A stretch of 64,000 nucleotides of DNA from a bacterium (GCA_039961635.1 JABRWB010000032.1:19955-83954), one strand, 5' to 3'. Positions 7,945-17,717 are shown, counted from the first letter of the stretch. Numbers and translations are program-made. The notes: generated by a model from the letters alone, not told the origin.

Positions 7945-9441
7945 GTGCGGGATTTTCGCATCACAGTCGGTGAACTTGCGACGGCCGCGGGGGCCGAAGT
8001 TTTGCGCGGCGACCCGGATACACTCGTCCTCTCTTTCGATATAGATTCAAGAACCATCCAGCCCGGAGCGTTGTTTTTCGCGCTGCGCGGCGCGCGCGCG
8101 GACGGGCATGATTTCGTCGCTGCGGCGGAAGAGCGCGGCGCGTCCGGCGCGGTAGTGCGGAGCGGATTCGAGCCGCCAACCGGTCTCCCGGCCCATTTCT
8201 GTCTGATTGCGGCGGGCGATGTGCAACATGCTATGGAGGAAATGGCGTCGCATATCCGGCGGAAATCGGCAGTAGTCCTCGTCGGAATAACCGGCAGCGT
8301 CGGCAAGACCACCGCCAAAGAAATACTTGCGCACGTCATCTGCGAAAGGTTTTCCACGCTGCACAGCAAGGCAAATTGGAATACCGAAATCGGAGTGCCC
8401 CTGACGCTGTCCAGAATTACCGGGGAGACCGAAGTCGTGGTACAGGAGATGGCGATGCGCGGGCGCGGCCAGATCGCGCGACTCTCGGAAATCGCGCGCC
8501 CCGACCACGCGGTTATTACCAATGCGCGCTCGGTGCACATCGAGCTGCTCGGCACAAAGGACGAAATACTCAAGGCCAAACTGGAAATCACGAAGGGGCT
8601 TGGCGCGGACGGCTCGCTTTGGCTGAATCGAGATGAAGCGGCGTGGACCTGGCTGGACGATGTCTCCGCGCGCGAAGCCGCGCACAAGCGCATCGGCTTC
8701 AGCGGCGAAGTGCGCACGTTCGGAATGGACGAGCGCGCGGATGTATCCGCCACGGGCGCTGAATTGCTTGGGCTTTCCGGCTCCGAATTCAAGCTTAATT
8801 TTCCGGATGAAACTGCATTGGTGCGGTTTCCGCTTTTGGGGAACGGCGCGATTGCTTCAGCGATATCGGTCGCCGGAGTTGCATGGAAGTTGGGATTGTC
8901 CGCGCGCGACGTTGCTGACAGGCTTGAAACTTTGAAGCATACGCCCGGCAGGCTGAATCCCGTCGAAAGGCCGTTCGGGACGGTCATTGACGATGCTTAC
9001 AATGCCGGCCCTGATTCGGTTTTGAATGCCATCGGGCTTTTGCGCTCGGTTCAGGTGACCGACAACAGGCCGGTAATCGCGGTAATCGGGGACATGCTTG
9101 AATTGGGCGCGCAGGCCGAAATCGAGCACCACAGGATCGGCCGCTCGCTTTCCGCGCTTGAGCCGTACCGGGCGATCGTAGCGGGCGATTACGCGGCCAC
9201 TATCGAGCAGGGAACCGGAGATCACGAGCCGTGGCTTGTGCCCGTGCCTACGCATAATCGGGGGAGGTACGACGAAGCATTCATCGCGCGCGTGCTTGCA
9301 GAAACGCGGCGCGCGATTAAGTCCTGTCCCGAGCCGCCGGTTGTGCTTGTCAAGGCAAGCCGGTCGGTCGGTTTGGATCGCGTCGTCGCGGAGTTGGTCA
9401 ATCGAGACGTGATTCCGGCCGGGAGGTGCGGCAATGGCTGA
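7945..9441 (+). CDS. murF: UDP-MurNAc-tripeptide--D-Ala-D-Ala ligase
   Basis: Attaches D-Ala-D-Ala to the tripeptide, completing the pentapeptide precursor. The protein is about 498 residues, with P-loop GITGSVGKTT near 114-123, the MurF-type NWNTEIGVPLTL segment and the DDAYNAGPDS motif of the C-terminal part. The first codons are TTG GTG; I take the GTG at 7945, which has GGGG about eight bases upstream, but TTG at 7942 is possible. It lies 76 bases after murE, and its last codons overlap mraY by 8 bases. Confidence 0.93.
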   Translation: MRDFRITVGELATAAGAEVLRGDPDTLVLSFDIDSRTIQPGALFFALRGARADGHDFVAAAEERGASGAVVRSGFEPPTGLPAHFCLIAAGDVQHAMEEMASHIRRKSAVVLVGITGSVGKTTAKEILAHVICERFSTLHSKANWNTEIGVPLTLSRITGETEVVVQEMAMRGRGQIARLSEIARPDHAVITNARSVHIELLGTKDEILKAKLEITKGLGADGSLWLNRDEAAWTWLDDVSAREAAHKRIGFSGEVRTFGMDERADVSATGAELLGLSGSEFKLNFPDETALVRFPLLGNGAIASAISVAGVAWKLGLSARDVADRLETLKHTPGRLNPVERPFGTVIDDAYNAGPDSVLNAIGLLRSVQVTDNRPVIAVIGDMLELGAQAEIEHHRIGRSLSALEPYRAIVAGDYAATIEQGTGDHEPWLVPVPTHNRGRYDEAFIARVLAETRRAIKSCPEPPVVLVKASRSVGLDRVVAELVNRDVIPAGRCGNG

Positions 9442-10444
9442 TGCCTTCCGTCACCTGGCCGAGTTCGCGATATTCGGCGCAGTAGGATTTGCCTTGACCT
9501 TCGCACTGGCGAAGGCGCTGGGCAAGGCCGGTGCATTCCAGCAATACCGCAGATGGGGGCCGATCGCGCACTTTGCGAAAGGCAACGTTCCCACGGCCGG
9601 CGGCGTCGTTTTCATTCTCGGAACGACATTGTTTTGGATTTATCACGTTGCGTCCAGGCCGTGGGGCGGCGACATGCCGCCGATTTTGGCGGACCGCGCG
9701 TTTATCACGATTACGGTCATCTGCGCGACGACAGTTCTTACGGGTTTGGTCGGATTCGCCGACGATTACCTGAAGCTCGCGGGGAAGGGAAGCCTCGGCG
9801 TCCCGGCCCGCTACAGATTCGCCCTCCAACTCCTCCTTGGAGCATTTGCCTCTTTCCTCCTTGCCCCAGAGGGCTCCCAGCTCGAACTTCCCCCTAATCG
9901 AGTTATATGGGAGCCCTCCCCCCTTCTTTTCGCGATACTGGGGGCGGTGATGTTCGCGGCGATTGTCAACGGAGTGAATTTTACGGACGGACTCGACGGA
10001 CTTGCGTCCGGCGCTGTGCTTATTTCGTTTTTCGGACTTTCCTCGATCAACTCGTTCGCGTCGAACGATATTCTTCTTTCGCTTGTCTTCGCTTCCTGCG
10101 GGCTGATTGTGGGATATCTTGCGCTCAATTTGAAGCCTGCAAGGATTTTCATGGGAGACACGGGGAGCTACGCCCTCGGGGCGCTGGTGGCGCTTTTGTT
10201 CATTTCCAGCGGTCTATTGTTCGCGGTTTTCCTTCTGGGAATCGTGTATTTCGTGGAAATCGCGAGCGTGATTGCACAGGTCGCAATCTTCAGGTTGACG
10301 GGCAGGCGCCTGTTCAGGATGAGTCCCGTTCACCATCATTTCGAGCAACTGGGATACCGCGAGGAAACGGTCGTTGCGGGGCTTTGGATTGTCCAGGCAA
10401 TCGGCTGCGCGATTGGAGTGCTTGCCGCGGCGAAGGCCGCCTGA
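9434..10444 (+). CDS. mraY: Phospho-MurNAc-pentapeptide translocase
   Basis: Integral membrane enzyme that transfers phospho-MurNAc-pentapeptide to undecaprenyl phosphate, forming lipid I. The 336 residues contain about ten hydrophobic segments and the family's catalytic motifs: ADDYLK, the NGVNFTDGLDGLASG loop, GDTGSYALG, and HHHFEQLGYRE near the C-terminus. The gene overlaps the end of murF by 8 bases, which suggests translational coupling. Confidence 0.96.
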   Translation: MADAFRHLAEFAIFGAVGFALTFALAKALGKAGAFQQYRRWGPIAHFAKGNVPTAGGVVFILGTTLFWIYHVASRPWGGDMPPILADRAFITITVICATTVLTGLVGFADDYLKLAGKGSLGVPARYRFALQLLLGAFASFLLAPEGSQLELPPNRVIWEPSPLLFAILGAVMFAAIVNGVNFTDGLDGLASGAVLISFFGLSSINSFASNDILLSLVFASCGLIVGYLALNLKPARIFMGDTGSYALGALVALLFISSGLLFAVFLLGIVYFVEIASVIAQVAIFRLTGRRLFRMSPVHHHFEQLGYREETVVAGLWIVQAIGCAIGVLAAAKAA

Positions 10445-10483
10445 ATTAGACCTTAAACGGGCGATGCCCGGAAAGTGGAACCG

Positions 10484-11878
10484 ATGGATTTAAACGGTAA
10501 ACGTATCGGTGTTTACGGATACGGCGTCACGGGGCGCGCGGTTGTGGCCGCGCTGATCGGCCATCCGTGCCAGATTGTGGTATTCGACGACAGGGACGAC
10601 GCGCAGTTGGCATCCGAGCTGTCCGCGCTTGCGAAAGAGGGCGATGTCGAATTCCATCTGGGCGGCTGGTCGCCCGAAGAGCAGTACGCGCGGCTCAATC
10701 TGCTCGTGGTCAGCCCGGGAATCAATTTGGAGCGTCCGAGCGTCGCCCTTGCCCGCAATTTCGGCGTCGAAGTTTTAAGCGAGATTGAACTTGGATGGCG
10801 GCTCGGCAAGGGTACCGTGCTTGCTGTAACGGGATCGAACGGCAAAAGCACGACGACCGCGCTTTTGGGCAAGATAATCGCTCGAAGCCTATCCGGCGGG
10901 AAGGGCAGGGTGCACGTTGCGGGAAACATCGGCTCGCCGTACATCGCGGCCGCCGTCCTATCCGGCGAAAATGACATCACAGTTCTGGAAGTATCGAGCT
11001 ACCAGCTTGAAGCGAGCCCGACTTTTCACCCGCATGTCGCTATTTACACGAATATAACGCCCGACCATCTCGACCGACACAAGACTTTCGAAGCGTACGC
11101 CGCGGTTAAGCGCAGCATGGTTCGAAACTTAACGCGGAACGATTTCGTCATCTACAATTCCGAGGACGAAAACCTCCAGCCGGAAAAGTTTCCGAATTCC
11201 TCGCCGGTTTTTTACGGATTCACAAGCGCGCATGGCTCGATGCCTGAAAAAGGAGCTTGGCTTGAAAACGGAGAGATCCTTGTGGATCTGGGGCGGGGCG
11301 TCGTGGAGCGCTACCCGCAGTCCATGGTCAAACTCCGCGGACTGCATAACGTAGAGAATTGCATGTGCGCGCTGCTCGCGGCGCGTGTGATGGACGTATC
11401 TCAGGCAGACATCATAGATGCGGTAAGCGAATTCGAAGGATATCCGCACCGGATCGAATTCGTGAGGGAAATCGGCGGGGTCAAATATTACAACGACAGC
11501 AAGGCGACTAATCCGGAAAGCACGATTACGGCGCTGCGAGCGTTCGATGAGCCGATAATCCTCATCCTCGGGGGGCGCGACAAGGGTACTTCGCTTGAAG
11601 CGCTTGCCAGGATGGTCAGAAACAAGGTCGAAAAGGCCGTGTTGCTCGGCGAGGCCGCGCCGCGGTTTGAGGCCGCGCTGCGCGAGTTCGGATTCGGAAA
11701 CATCGCGAACGCGAGGTCGCTCGAAGACGCGGTCGCGATCGCGCGCGAAGCCGCGCGGCCGGGCAGGGTGGTTCTATTCAGCCCCGCCTGCGCGAGCTTC
11801 GACATGTTCAAGAGCTTTGAACACAGGGGAGAGATGTTCAGGAAGATTGTGGGTAGTCTGGAGGAGGTCGGCCCTTGA
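10484..11878 (+). CDS. murD: UDP-MurNAc-L-alanine--D-glutamate ligase
   Basis: Adds D-glutamate to UDP-MurNAc-L-Ala. About 464 residues: an N-terminal Rossmann domain (GKRIGVYGYGVTGRA), the ATP site VTGSNGKSTTTALLG, the NITPDHLDRH motif and the C-terminal NDSKATNPESTITAL motif, which is diagnostic for MurD. A GTG at 10475 is in frame, but the ATG at 10484 gives the usual MurD N-terminus (MDLNGKR). ftsW starts inside its stop codon. Confidence 0.94.
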   Translation: MDLNGKRIGVYGYGVTGRAVVAALIGHPCQIVVFDDRDDAQLASELSALAKEGDVEFHLGGWSPEEQYARLNLLVVSPGINLERPSVALARNFGVEVLSEIELGWRLGKGTVLAVTGSNGKSTTTALLGKIIARSLSGGKGRVHVAGNIGSPYIAAAVLSGENDITVLEVSSYQLEASPTFHPHVAIYTNITPDHLDRHKTFEAYAAVKRSMVRNLTRNDFVIYNSEDENLQPEKFPNSSPVFYGFTSAHGSMPEKGAWLENGEILVDLGRGVVERYPQSMVKLRGLHNVENCMCALLAARVMDVSQADIIDAVSEFEGYPHRIEFVREIGGVKYYNDSKATNPESTITALRAFDEPIILILGGRDKGTSLEALARMVRNKVEKAVLLGEAAPRFEAALREFGFGNIANARSLEDAVAIAREAARPGRVVLFSPACASFDMFKSFEHRGEMFRKIVGSLEEVGP

Positions 11879-13182
11879 AAGCTTTTGCCAAAGCTCCCAT
11901 ATTCGAGGCGGTACGCGGCGTAGAGCGCGCGCATGTTTCGGGAGAGGAAATCGCCGATTCGTTGAGGTTTTACACGGCAAACCTGGCGTGGCTGGTTTGC
12001 GGAATAACGATTTTCGGACTCATAATGGGTTATTCCGCCTCCTCGACAAAACTGATCAGCGAGGGGCTTTCGCCGCTAGGGGACATTATGCCCCAGTTCG
12101 TTACAACGGCGATCGGTTTTGCAGCATTGTTTCTGATTAGCATGATGAGATTCGCTCCCAACGCGCGGGACTTGAAAATGCGGTTGATCGTGAAATTCAG
12201 CTACTGGCTCTCCATTGCCGCGCTGGTTTTCGTATACATTCAAGGCGATATCGTCAACGGCTCGCGAAGAGCGCTTACGATCTTCGGTGTTCAATTTCAG
12301 CCGACCGAACTCGCGAAGTTCGCGCTTGTGGCTTACATACTTTACTTCCTGATTGTTGACGCGAGATCAATGTCCACCGTCAAAGAAGCGACGGCTTCGC
12401 GATTCGACGCCTTGGCGGCCGGTATTCCCATCCGCATTTCTAAGACCGGATTCGCCATGATTGCCGCCGCTGCTCTTATCGCTCTTGTGCTTTTTCAGCC
12501 GAACTTGGGCGGTGCAATTTATCTTTTTGTGCTTGCTCTTGTGACGTTTGCGCTTTGCGGCGCCAAAAAACGCTGGCTTGCACTCGCCGCGGCGGTTGTC
12601 GCCGTGCCGGCGCTTCTTTTGCTTTTCCTTCCAAACGACTATTTCAGCCACGCGAGGGTAAGATTGGCTGCTTGGCAGAATCCCTTCGGCGAAGCGACGG
12701 CATCAGGCCGATCGGTGAATGCGGATGCGGACAAAGAGAGCTACCAGATCATCCAGAGCCTCGGCGCGGTGGCGAACGGCGGGCTGTTCGGAAGAGGTTT
12801 GTTTCAAGGAATTCAGAAGATCAACCGTCTGCCGGAAAGCAAAAACGACTTCATATTCGCCGTCATATGCGAAGAGCTGGGCCTTTTGGGTGCGCTTCTG
12901 GTTATCGGCGGATACCTCGCATTGCTTTATTTCTCCGCGGGGATCGCTCTCTGCATCCGCAATCCGTTTTACAGCGGCCTGGTGTTCCTGATCGGGTTCG
13001 GAATCGTGCTCCAAGCCGGAATCAATATGGCTGCCGCGGTCAATTTGGTGCCCACGACTGGCATAAATCTGCCTCTGATCAGTTTCGGCGGCTCCAGCAA
13101 AATCGTCACATTGGCCGAACTCGGCCTTGTATTGGCCGTCGCCAACTCGTTTCTTAAGTTTGAAAGCCCGAAAGTGAGGTGA
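11875..13182 (+). CDS. ftsW: FtsW, SEDS-family peptidoglycan glycosyltransferase
   Basis: Polymerises lipid II at the septum together with FtsI. The 435-residue polytopic protein has about ten membrane segments, the SLGAVANGGLFGRG loop and the family signature GINLPLISFGGSS. The N-terminal cytoplasmic tail is somewhat long (about 35 residues). The start is a TTG overlapping the murD stop codon, with GGAGGAGG just upstream. No murG follows; the next gene is murC after 93 bases with its own promoter. Confidence 0.93.
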   Translation: MKAFAKAPIFEAVRGVERAHVSGEEIADSLRFYTANLAWLVCGITIFGLIMGYSASSTKLISEGLSPLGDIMPQFVTTAIGFAALFLISMMRFAPNARDLKMRLIVKFSYWLSIAALVFVYIQGDIVNGSRRALTIFGVQFQPTELAKFALVAYILYFLIVDARSMSTVKEATASRFDALAAGIPIRISKTGFAMIAAAALIALVLFQPNLGGAIYLFVLALVTFALCGAKKRWLALAAAVVAVPALLLLFLPNDYFSHARVRLAAWQNPFGEATASGRSVNADADKESYQIIQSLGAVANGGLFGRGLFQGIQKINRLPESKNDFIFAVICEELGLLGALLVIGGYLALLYFSAGIALCIRNPFYSGLVFLIGFGIVLQAGINMAAAVNLVPTTGINLPLISFGGSSKIVTLAELGLVLAVANSFLKFESPKVR

Positions 13183-13210
13183 TGCCGAAATCCGGCGGGG
13201 CGCCGCGATT

Positions 13211-13238
13211 TTGAATTGGCGGCGTTTTGGCCTAAAAT
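13211..13238 (+). promoter_or_regulatory. Candidate internal promoter before murC
   Basis: TTGAAT (13211-13216), 16-base spacer, TAAAAT (13233-13238), with a start near 13245 and about 30 bases of leader that contain AAGG six bases before the murC ATG. It lies in the gap where murG would normally be. Confidence 0.4.
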
Positions 13239-13275
13239 AAGCGGTTATCCCTCCATTTGGAAGGCAAGGCTGTAA

Positions 13276-14721
13276 ATGGTACTGACACAACGAATAAGGC
13301 GGATTCACTTCGTGGGCGTCGGCGGCTCCGGAGTGAGCGGACTCGCTAAGCTCATGGTCGACATGGGCTACGAGGTTACCGGCTCGGATATCTCCGAGTC
13401 GCAGGTCACGCGCAATCTTCAGTTTCACGGCGTACAGGTGCACTACGGACACAACGCCGGCCTGGTAAGGAGCGCCCAACTCATTATCGTCTCGACCGCG
13501 ATTCCCGAGGACAACGTGGAAATCCAGGCAGCCCGCGAAATGGGTGTTCCGGTGCTCAACAGAATCAAGTTCCTTTCGTACCTTATGCAGCACAAGTACG
13601 GAATCACCGTCTCGGGCAGCCATGGAAAGAGCAGCACCTCCGCGATGATCGCTTATATTTTTCACATAGCGGAATCCGATCCGACCGTGGTCATCGGGGG
13701 AGTTATAAACAACCACCTGGGTTCGAGCTGGCTGGGCAAGAGCAGGTATTTCATCTGCGAGGGCGACGAGAGCAACAACGCGTTTCTCGAGCTTTCCACT
13801 TCGGTGGGAGTGGTGCTGAACATTGACGACGACCACATAGACTTCCACAAGTCTATGACCAATCTTCAAAACAGCTTCATCAAGTTCATCAACAAGCGCG
13901 ACCTGGACGGAGTAAGCATCGTCTGCATGGACGATCCGGGCGTGCGCGAAATATACCCAAAGCTTTCGACGCGGTTAATTACCTACGGGATAGACGCGGA
14001 AGACGTGGACTACCGCGCAAAGAATATACGCATAAGCAATTTCGAAACCAGATTCGACGTGGTTCACAGGAGCCGCGGCGAAATCGGCTCCATCCAGCTT
14101 CGCTTTCCCGGGCGGCATTTCGCGCTGGACGCCTTGGCCGCGCTTGCAGCAGCCGAATGGTGCGGCATAGACTTCGGCAAGAGCGCGTACGCGCTCGAAA
14201 CTTTTCCGGGCGTTCTGCGCAGATTCCAAAGGCTTGCCGAAGGGAACGGCGTCATGGTGGTTGACGACTACGCGCACCATCCGACCGAAATCGCCGCGTT
14301 GCTTAAGGCCACGCGCGCCGGCGGGGCGAAGCGTGTCCGCGGCGTTTTCCAGCCGCACAGATACACGAGAAGCAAATTGCTGGCCTCGCGCTTTCCGGAA
14401 TCGTTCGATTACGCGGACGAGGTGATACTGACCGAGCTTTACGGCGCGGGAGAGACGCCAATTGCCGGAGTGGGTACGCGATACCTGTACCGCTTTTTCG
14501 AGGAGCGGTTTCCGGAAAGCAGAATCAAGTGCATCGAGGATTCTGCGGAGCTTCTGGATTACTTAAAGAACACGATGCATCCGGGCGACGTGATTCTTAC
14601 AATAGGCGCGGGCGATGTTTACAAAATCGGCCTCGCGCTGGCCGAGCATATCGACGGGAACGGCGGCCACCTGTACGACACCGCGCCCTTCGACCGCATT
14701 TACTTTGGGAGCGATTCGTGA
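13276..14721 (+). CDS. murC: UDP-MurNAc--L-alanine ligase
   Basis: First amino-acid ligase of the precursor pathway. The 481 residues have the N-terminal nucleotide fold (HFVGVGGSGVSGLAK), a P-loop GSHGKSSTS at 114-122 (commonly GTHGKTTT, here Ser-rich but with the lysine kept) and the VDDYAHHPTEI motif that identifies MurC. The C-terminal domain is complete. Its stop codon overlaps the ddl GTG (GTGA). No murB lies between murC and ddl. Confidence 0.94.
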   Translation: MVLTQRIRRIHFVGVGGSGVSGLAKLMVDMGYEVTGSDISESQVTRNLQFHGVQVHYGHNAGLVRSAQLIIVSTAIPEDNVEIQAAREMGVPVLNRIKFLSYLMQHKYGITVSGSHGKSSTSAMIAYIFHIAESDPTVVIGGVINNHLGSSWLGKSRYFICEGDESNNAFLELSTSVGVVLNIDDDHIDFHKSMTNLQNSFIKFINKRDLDGVSIVCMDDPGVREIYPKLSTRLITYGIDAEDVDYRAKNIRISNFETRFDVVHRSRGEIGSIQLRFPGRHFALDALAALAAAEWCGIDFGKSAYALETFPGVLRRFQRLAEGNGVMVVDDYAHHPTEIAALLKATRAGGAKRVRGVFQPHRYTRSKLLASRFPESFDYADEVILTELYGAGETPIAGVGTRYLYRFFEERFPESRIKCIEDSAELLDYLKNTMHPGDVILTIGAGDVYKIGLALAEHIDGNGGHLYDTAPFDRIYFGSDS

Positions 14722-15737
14722 GCGACAAGTATTATTCGAGCGAAGAAGTGTTGAGAAGGATGCAGGCGCAGGTGCGCCGCGCGTCCAAAAAAATGTCCGA
14801 AATCAAGATAGCGATCCTTTCGGGCGGACCCAGCCCGGAGCGGGAGGTTTCGCTGGCCAGCGGCAACGCGGTCTACAACGCGCTCAAGCAGGACGGCATG
14901 AACGTGGAGCTTGTCGAGGTCGAAAAGGATATCCTTTCGATGACCCGCAAGCGGTGGGATCGTTTCGGTCTTGTCTTCAATGTCATGCACGGACGCTACG
15001 GCGAGGACGGCGCGGTGCAGGGCTTGCTGGACATTTACGGTGTGCCGTATGTCGGCTCCAAAATCCTGGGCAGCGCGGCATGCATAGACAAGTCGTTTTC
15101 CAAGCTGCTGTTCACCCTGCTTTCCATTCCCACGGCAAAGTGGACTTACGTACCTCACCTTGAGGCCGTGCGCCCTGACCTGGTTGTGGAGAACTGGAGC
15201 GGACCGTCCGTCGTGAAACCGATAAAAAGCGGCTCCAGTCTAGGAATCACATTTTGCAAAGACGTCAGCGAGCTTTTGCGCCAGCTTCCCGGCTTGGTGA
15301 AAAAGCACAAGGGCGTCGTAGTCGAAGAGCCGATCGAAGGCCGGGAGATGAGTTGCGCTGTGATTGACAGCGTCAATCCAATCGCGCTTCCGGTTGTCGA
15401 GATAATCCCGCAAAACCAGGAATTCTTTTCCTACAAGGCGAAGTACACGAAAGGCGAAACCGAATACCAATCGCCGGCCCGCATCACCGGCGGGCAGTTC
15501 GAAAAGATCGCCGAGTATTCGCTAAGGTTTTTCCGCGCCGCGAAGCTATCGGGTTACGCAAGGTTCGACCTGATTCTTGATGACGCGGGCAAACCCATTT
15601 TTCTGGAATGCAACACGCTGCCCGGATTCACGCAAACGAGCCTTGTGCCGATGGCGGCCAAGGCTTTCGGACTCGAGTACACCGAGCTTCTTAAATTCCT
15701 GATTTTCGACGCGCTGAGGATTGAGCATTACCTTTGA
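14718..15737 (+). CDS. ddl: D-alanine--D-alanine ligase
   Basis: ATP-grasp enzyme that makes D-Ala-D-Ala for MurF. The core begins with the family motif ILSGGPSPEREVSLASG. ATP-grasp elements follow (VVKPIKSGSSLGI and the EEPIEGREMSCAV metal/ATP region), and the C-terminal LECNTLPGFTQTSLVPMAA motif is intact. With the GTG at 14718, which overlaps the murC stop, the protein is 339 residues and has an N-terminal extension of about 25 residues. An internal ATG at 14793 would give the usual length. I keep the overlapping start because the cluster is full of such couplings. Confidence 0.92.
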   Translation: MSDKYYSSEEVLRRMQAQVRRASKKMSEIKIAILSGGPSPEREVSLASGNAVYNALKQDGMNVELVEVEKDILSMTRKRWDRFGLVFNVMHGRYGEDGAVQGLLDIYGVPYVGSKILGSAACIDKSFSKLLFTLLSIPTAKWTYVPHLEAVRPDLVVENWSGPSVVKPIKSGSSLGITFCKDVSELLRQLPGLVKKHKGVVVEEPIEGREMSCAVIDSVNPIALPVVEIIPQNQEFFSYKAKYTKGETEYQSPARITGGQFEKIAEYSLRFFRAAKLSGYARFDLILDDAGKPIFLECNTLPGFTQTSLVPMAAKAFGLEYTELLKFLIFDALRIEHYL

Positions 15738-16579
15738 AATCTAAAAGCAGAAAGCGGAAGCATGGAATTCCTCCCTCCGGGAGGCTGTTCATGCGCGCGG
15801 CGGGTATAGCCGCGGCGACGCTGGCGCTTCTCGCCGTTACCGGAGCCGCGGCCTTCGCGTTCGTCAAGCCGCGACTTGCGGATTCCGTGCTTCTTAAGCA
15901 AATAGTGGTAAGCGGAAACGTAATCACTCCAAGCTCCGAAATCGTCCGGGCTTTGGGCATGCATCCCGGCGAATCCCTGATAGACTTGGATTTGAAATCG
16001 CTTGAACGAAAAGTCGAAAAGTGCAGATTTGTTTCATCTGCCGAAGTACGCCGGGTGGTCAAGCCGCCTTTCGATATTATGGGCGGAATTCTGGAAGTCC
16101 GGGTGCTTTCCGAATCGCTGCCCGTCGCGCGAGCGTTCCTTTTCGGGCGGAAGTACTGGCTCACGAGCGAAGGCCGGCTGATTCCCGCGTCTCCATCGGA
16201 TGCCGATTCGCGATTCGATTCCGCAAGACGTTCCCCCAGCGTCTATTTCCATTCGACCAGGCAAGTGGAATCGCCGGAATTCGTGCAAAGCACATTGGCC
16301 GTTCTTTCCGCGATTTCCAAAACGGCGCCCGGACTAATCCGCGAAGTGAGGATTTCCGGCGGCGATGTTGTCACGCTTGTTGAGACCGGCGGGACGGCAA
16401 TCCGCCTCGAAACGATGGACAAGCCGGAAGCGTCGCTCGCGAATCTGGCGGACGTGGTCAGGCTGATTTCCGCAAACCGCTTGAAATATCGGGAAGCCGT
16501 TCTTTCTCCCGACGGAGAATCGTTTTTCCAGCTTGCGCCCAAAATCGAAAGCGATTCCGAAAAGGCGGGTGAACGATGA
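15734..16579 (+). CDS. ftsQ: FtsQ-type division protein
   Basis: Bitopic division protein that links FtsL/FtsB-type proteins to the ring. The 281 residues comprise a basic cytoplasmic tail (about 1-20), a membrane segment at about 20-45, a POTRA-like domain (the IVVSGNVITPSSEIVRALGM stretch, about 55-125) and a C-terminal FtsQ-type domain. It starts at a TTG overlapping the ddl stop and ends overlapping the next gene. Sequence similarity in this family is low; topology and gene order give the assignment. Confidence 0.82.
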   Translation: MKSKSRKRKHGIPPSGRLFMRAAGIAAATLALLAVTGAAAFAFVKPRLADSVLLKQIVVSGNVITPSSEIVRALGMHPGESLIDLDLKSLERKVEKCRFVSSAEVRRVVKPPFDIMGGILEVRVLSESLPVARAFLFGRKYWLTSEGRLIPASPSDADSRFDSARRSPSVYFHSTRQVESPEFVQSTLAVLSAISKTAPGLIREVRISGGDVVTLVETGGTAIRLETMDKPEASLANLADVVRLISANRLKYREAVLSPDGESFFQLAPKIESDSEKAGER

Positions 16580-17337
16580 AAGACGCCCACGCGATGCTGA
16601 AAAATGGACTGCTGCTCACCGGGGCGCTGTTCGGCTTTCTGATAGTGCTTCTTTTCCGGGTGTCAAAGCCCGCCGCCGGTTCGTCCGGCGACCTGCGGCA
16701 GGAGGAGCTGGTGCGAATGCTTGCGGCCGCCGAAAACGAACGCAAGCTGTTGCAGGCCGAAGTGGACAACCTGCGGGGCGAGGTGGACGCGTACCAGCAG
16801 GACGCGCTGTCGGGCAAGTCTTCTTTGAGGAATATCGAGGAAAAGCTGGCCCAAATCGAGACGCTGGCCGGATTGTCGGCGGTTCACGGGCCGGGCATCG
16901 AAGTGAAAATGACGGACGCGAACCGCGGGGCGATAGACATCGGGCCGGGCTCGCTTGGCTCGGACGCCTTTGTAATCCACGACCAGGATTTGATGCTGCT
17001 TATCAACGAGCTGAAGGCCGCCGGAGCGGAAGCCCTCAGCATCAAAAGCGGCGAATTGGAAGAGAGGATTGTGAACTCCACGTTTATCCGCTGTACCGGC
17101 CCCACGGTGATTGTCAACAACCGCAAAATGACAAGCCCGTTCACGATCAGGGCAATCGGGGATCCGAACATACTTGCTGCGTCGCTTGAAATGCCCGACG
17201 GGCTTGTGGATCAGCTCCGCGTTTTCGGCATTCGCGTTGAAATCACGCGGTCTCAAAATCTGACGATTCCCGCGTATACCGGAAGCAGGATTCTGACATA
17301 CGCGCAGCCGGAAACCGGTTCGAGGAGCGGCAAATGA
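16576..17337 (+). CDS. DUF881-family membrane-anchored protein (YlxW/YlxX-like)
   Basis: A 253-residue protein with one N-terminal membrane anchor (about 9-27), a coiled coil (about 40-95, Glu/Leu-rich) and a C-terminal alpha/beta domain carrying the DUF881 pattern (LINELKAAGAEALSIKSGEL, then STFIRCTGPTVIVNN). In Bacillota and Actinomycetota such genes lie next to a DUF1290 small basic protein near division genes, exactly as here. The molecular role is unknown; a function in division or wall assembly is inferred. It overlaps ftsQ and sbp by ATGA at both ends. Confidence 0.82.
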   Translation: MKDAHAMLKNGLLLTGALFGFLIVLLFRVSKPAAGSSGDLRQEELVRMLAAAENERKLLQAEVDNLRGEVDAYQQDALSGKSSLRNIEEKLAQIETLAGLSAVHGPGIEVKMTDANRGAIDIGPGSLGSDAFVIHDQDLMLLINELKAAGAEALSIKSGELEERIVNSTFIRCTGPTVIVNNRKMTSPFTIRAIGDPNILAASLEMPDGLVDQLRVFGIRVEITRSQNLTIPAYTGSRILTYAQPETGSRSGK

Positions 17338-17717
17338 TTCTCGTCGGAGCGATAGTGTTTGGCGCGTTGATCGGACTCGTAGTGCCGGTTAGAATAGAGC
17401 ATGCCAATTTGGATTGGCTCGTCGTGGGAATCTTTTGCGTCGGCGACGCTTTCTTGTCCGAACTTAACATATTCCTGCACAAGAGGCGCGGCACCCACGT
17501 TTTAACGCGGATTATGTTCAACGCGCTGTTCGGAGCGGCGATCCTGTTAATCGGCGAGCGCCTGGGGTACGATTTGTATCTCGTTGTAATCATTCCGTTC
17601 GCAATCCGGACGCTGAACAATCTGAACCATCTCAAGGATCTGCTTTCCGAATCCATTGCCGAGGGCGACATCACGATATTCCGCGATCGGCGCGCGTCGG
17701 TGAGGGAAAGGAACTGA
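17334..17717 (+). CDS. sbp: Small basic protein, DUF1290 family
   Basis: A 127-residue membrane protein with about three to four hydrophobic segments and the conserved middle DAFLSELNIFLHKRRGTHV. It matches the small-basic-protein family found beside DUF881 genes in division clusters of Gram-positive lineages. The function is unknown. The extended C-terminal tail is charged and ends in RASVRERN. Its ATG overlaps the stop of the DUF881 gene; GAGGAG serves as ribosome binding site. Confidence 0.82.
   Translation: MILVGAIVFGALIGLVVPVRIEHANLDWLVVGIFCVGDAFLSELNIFLHKRRGTHVLTRIMFNALFGAAILLIGERLGYDLYLVVIIPFAIRTLNNLNHLKDLLSESIAEGDITIFRDRRASVRERN

Noticed and set aside
4604-8987. Very long open frames on the minus strand opposite ftsI, murE and murF (over 670 codons).
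   Set aside because: They are antisense to genes with clear motifs, have no ribosome binding sites and show no recognisable domain. GC-rich codon bias opens such frames.
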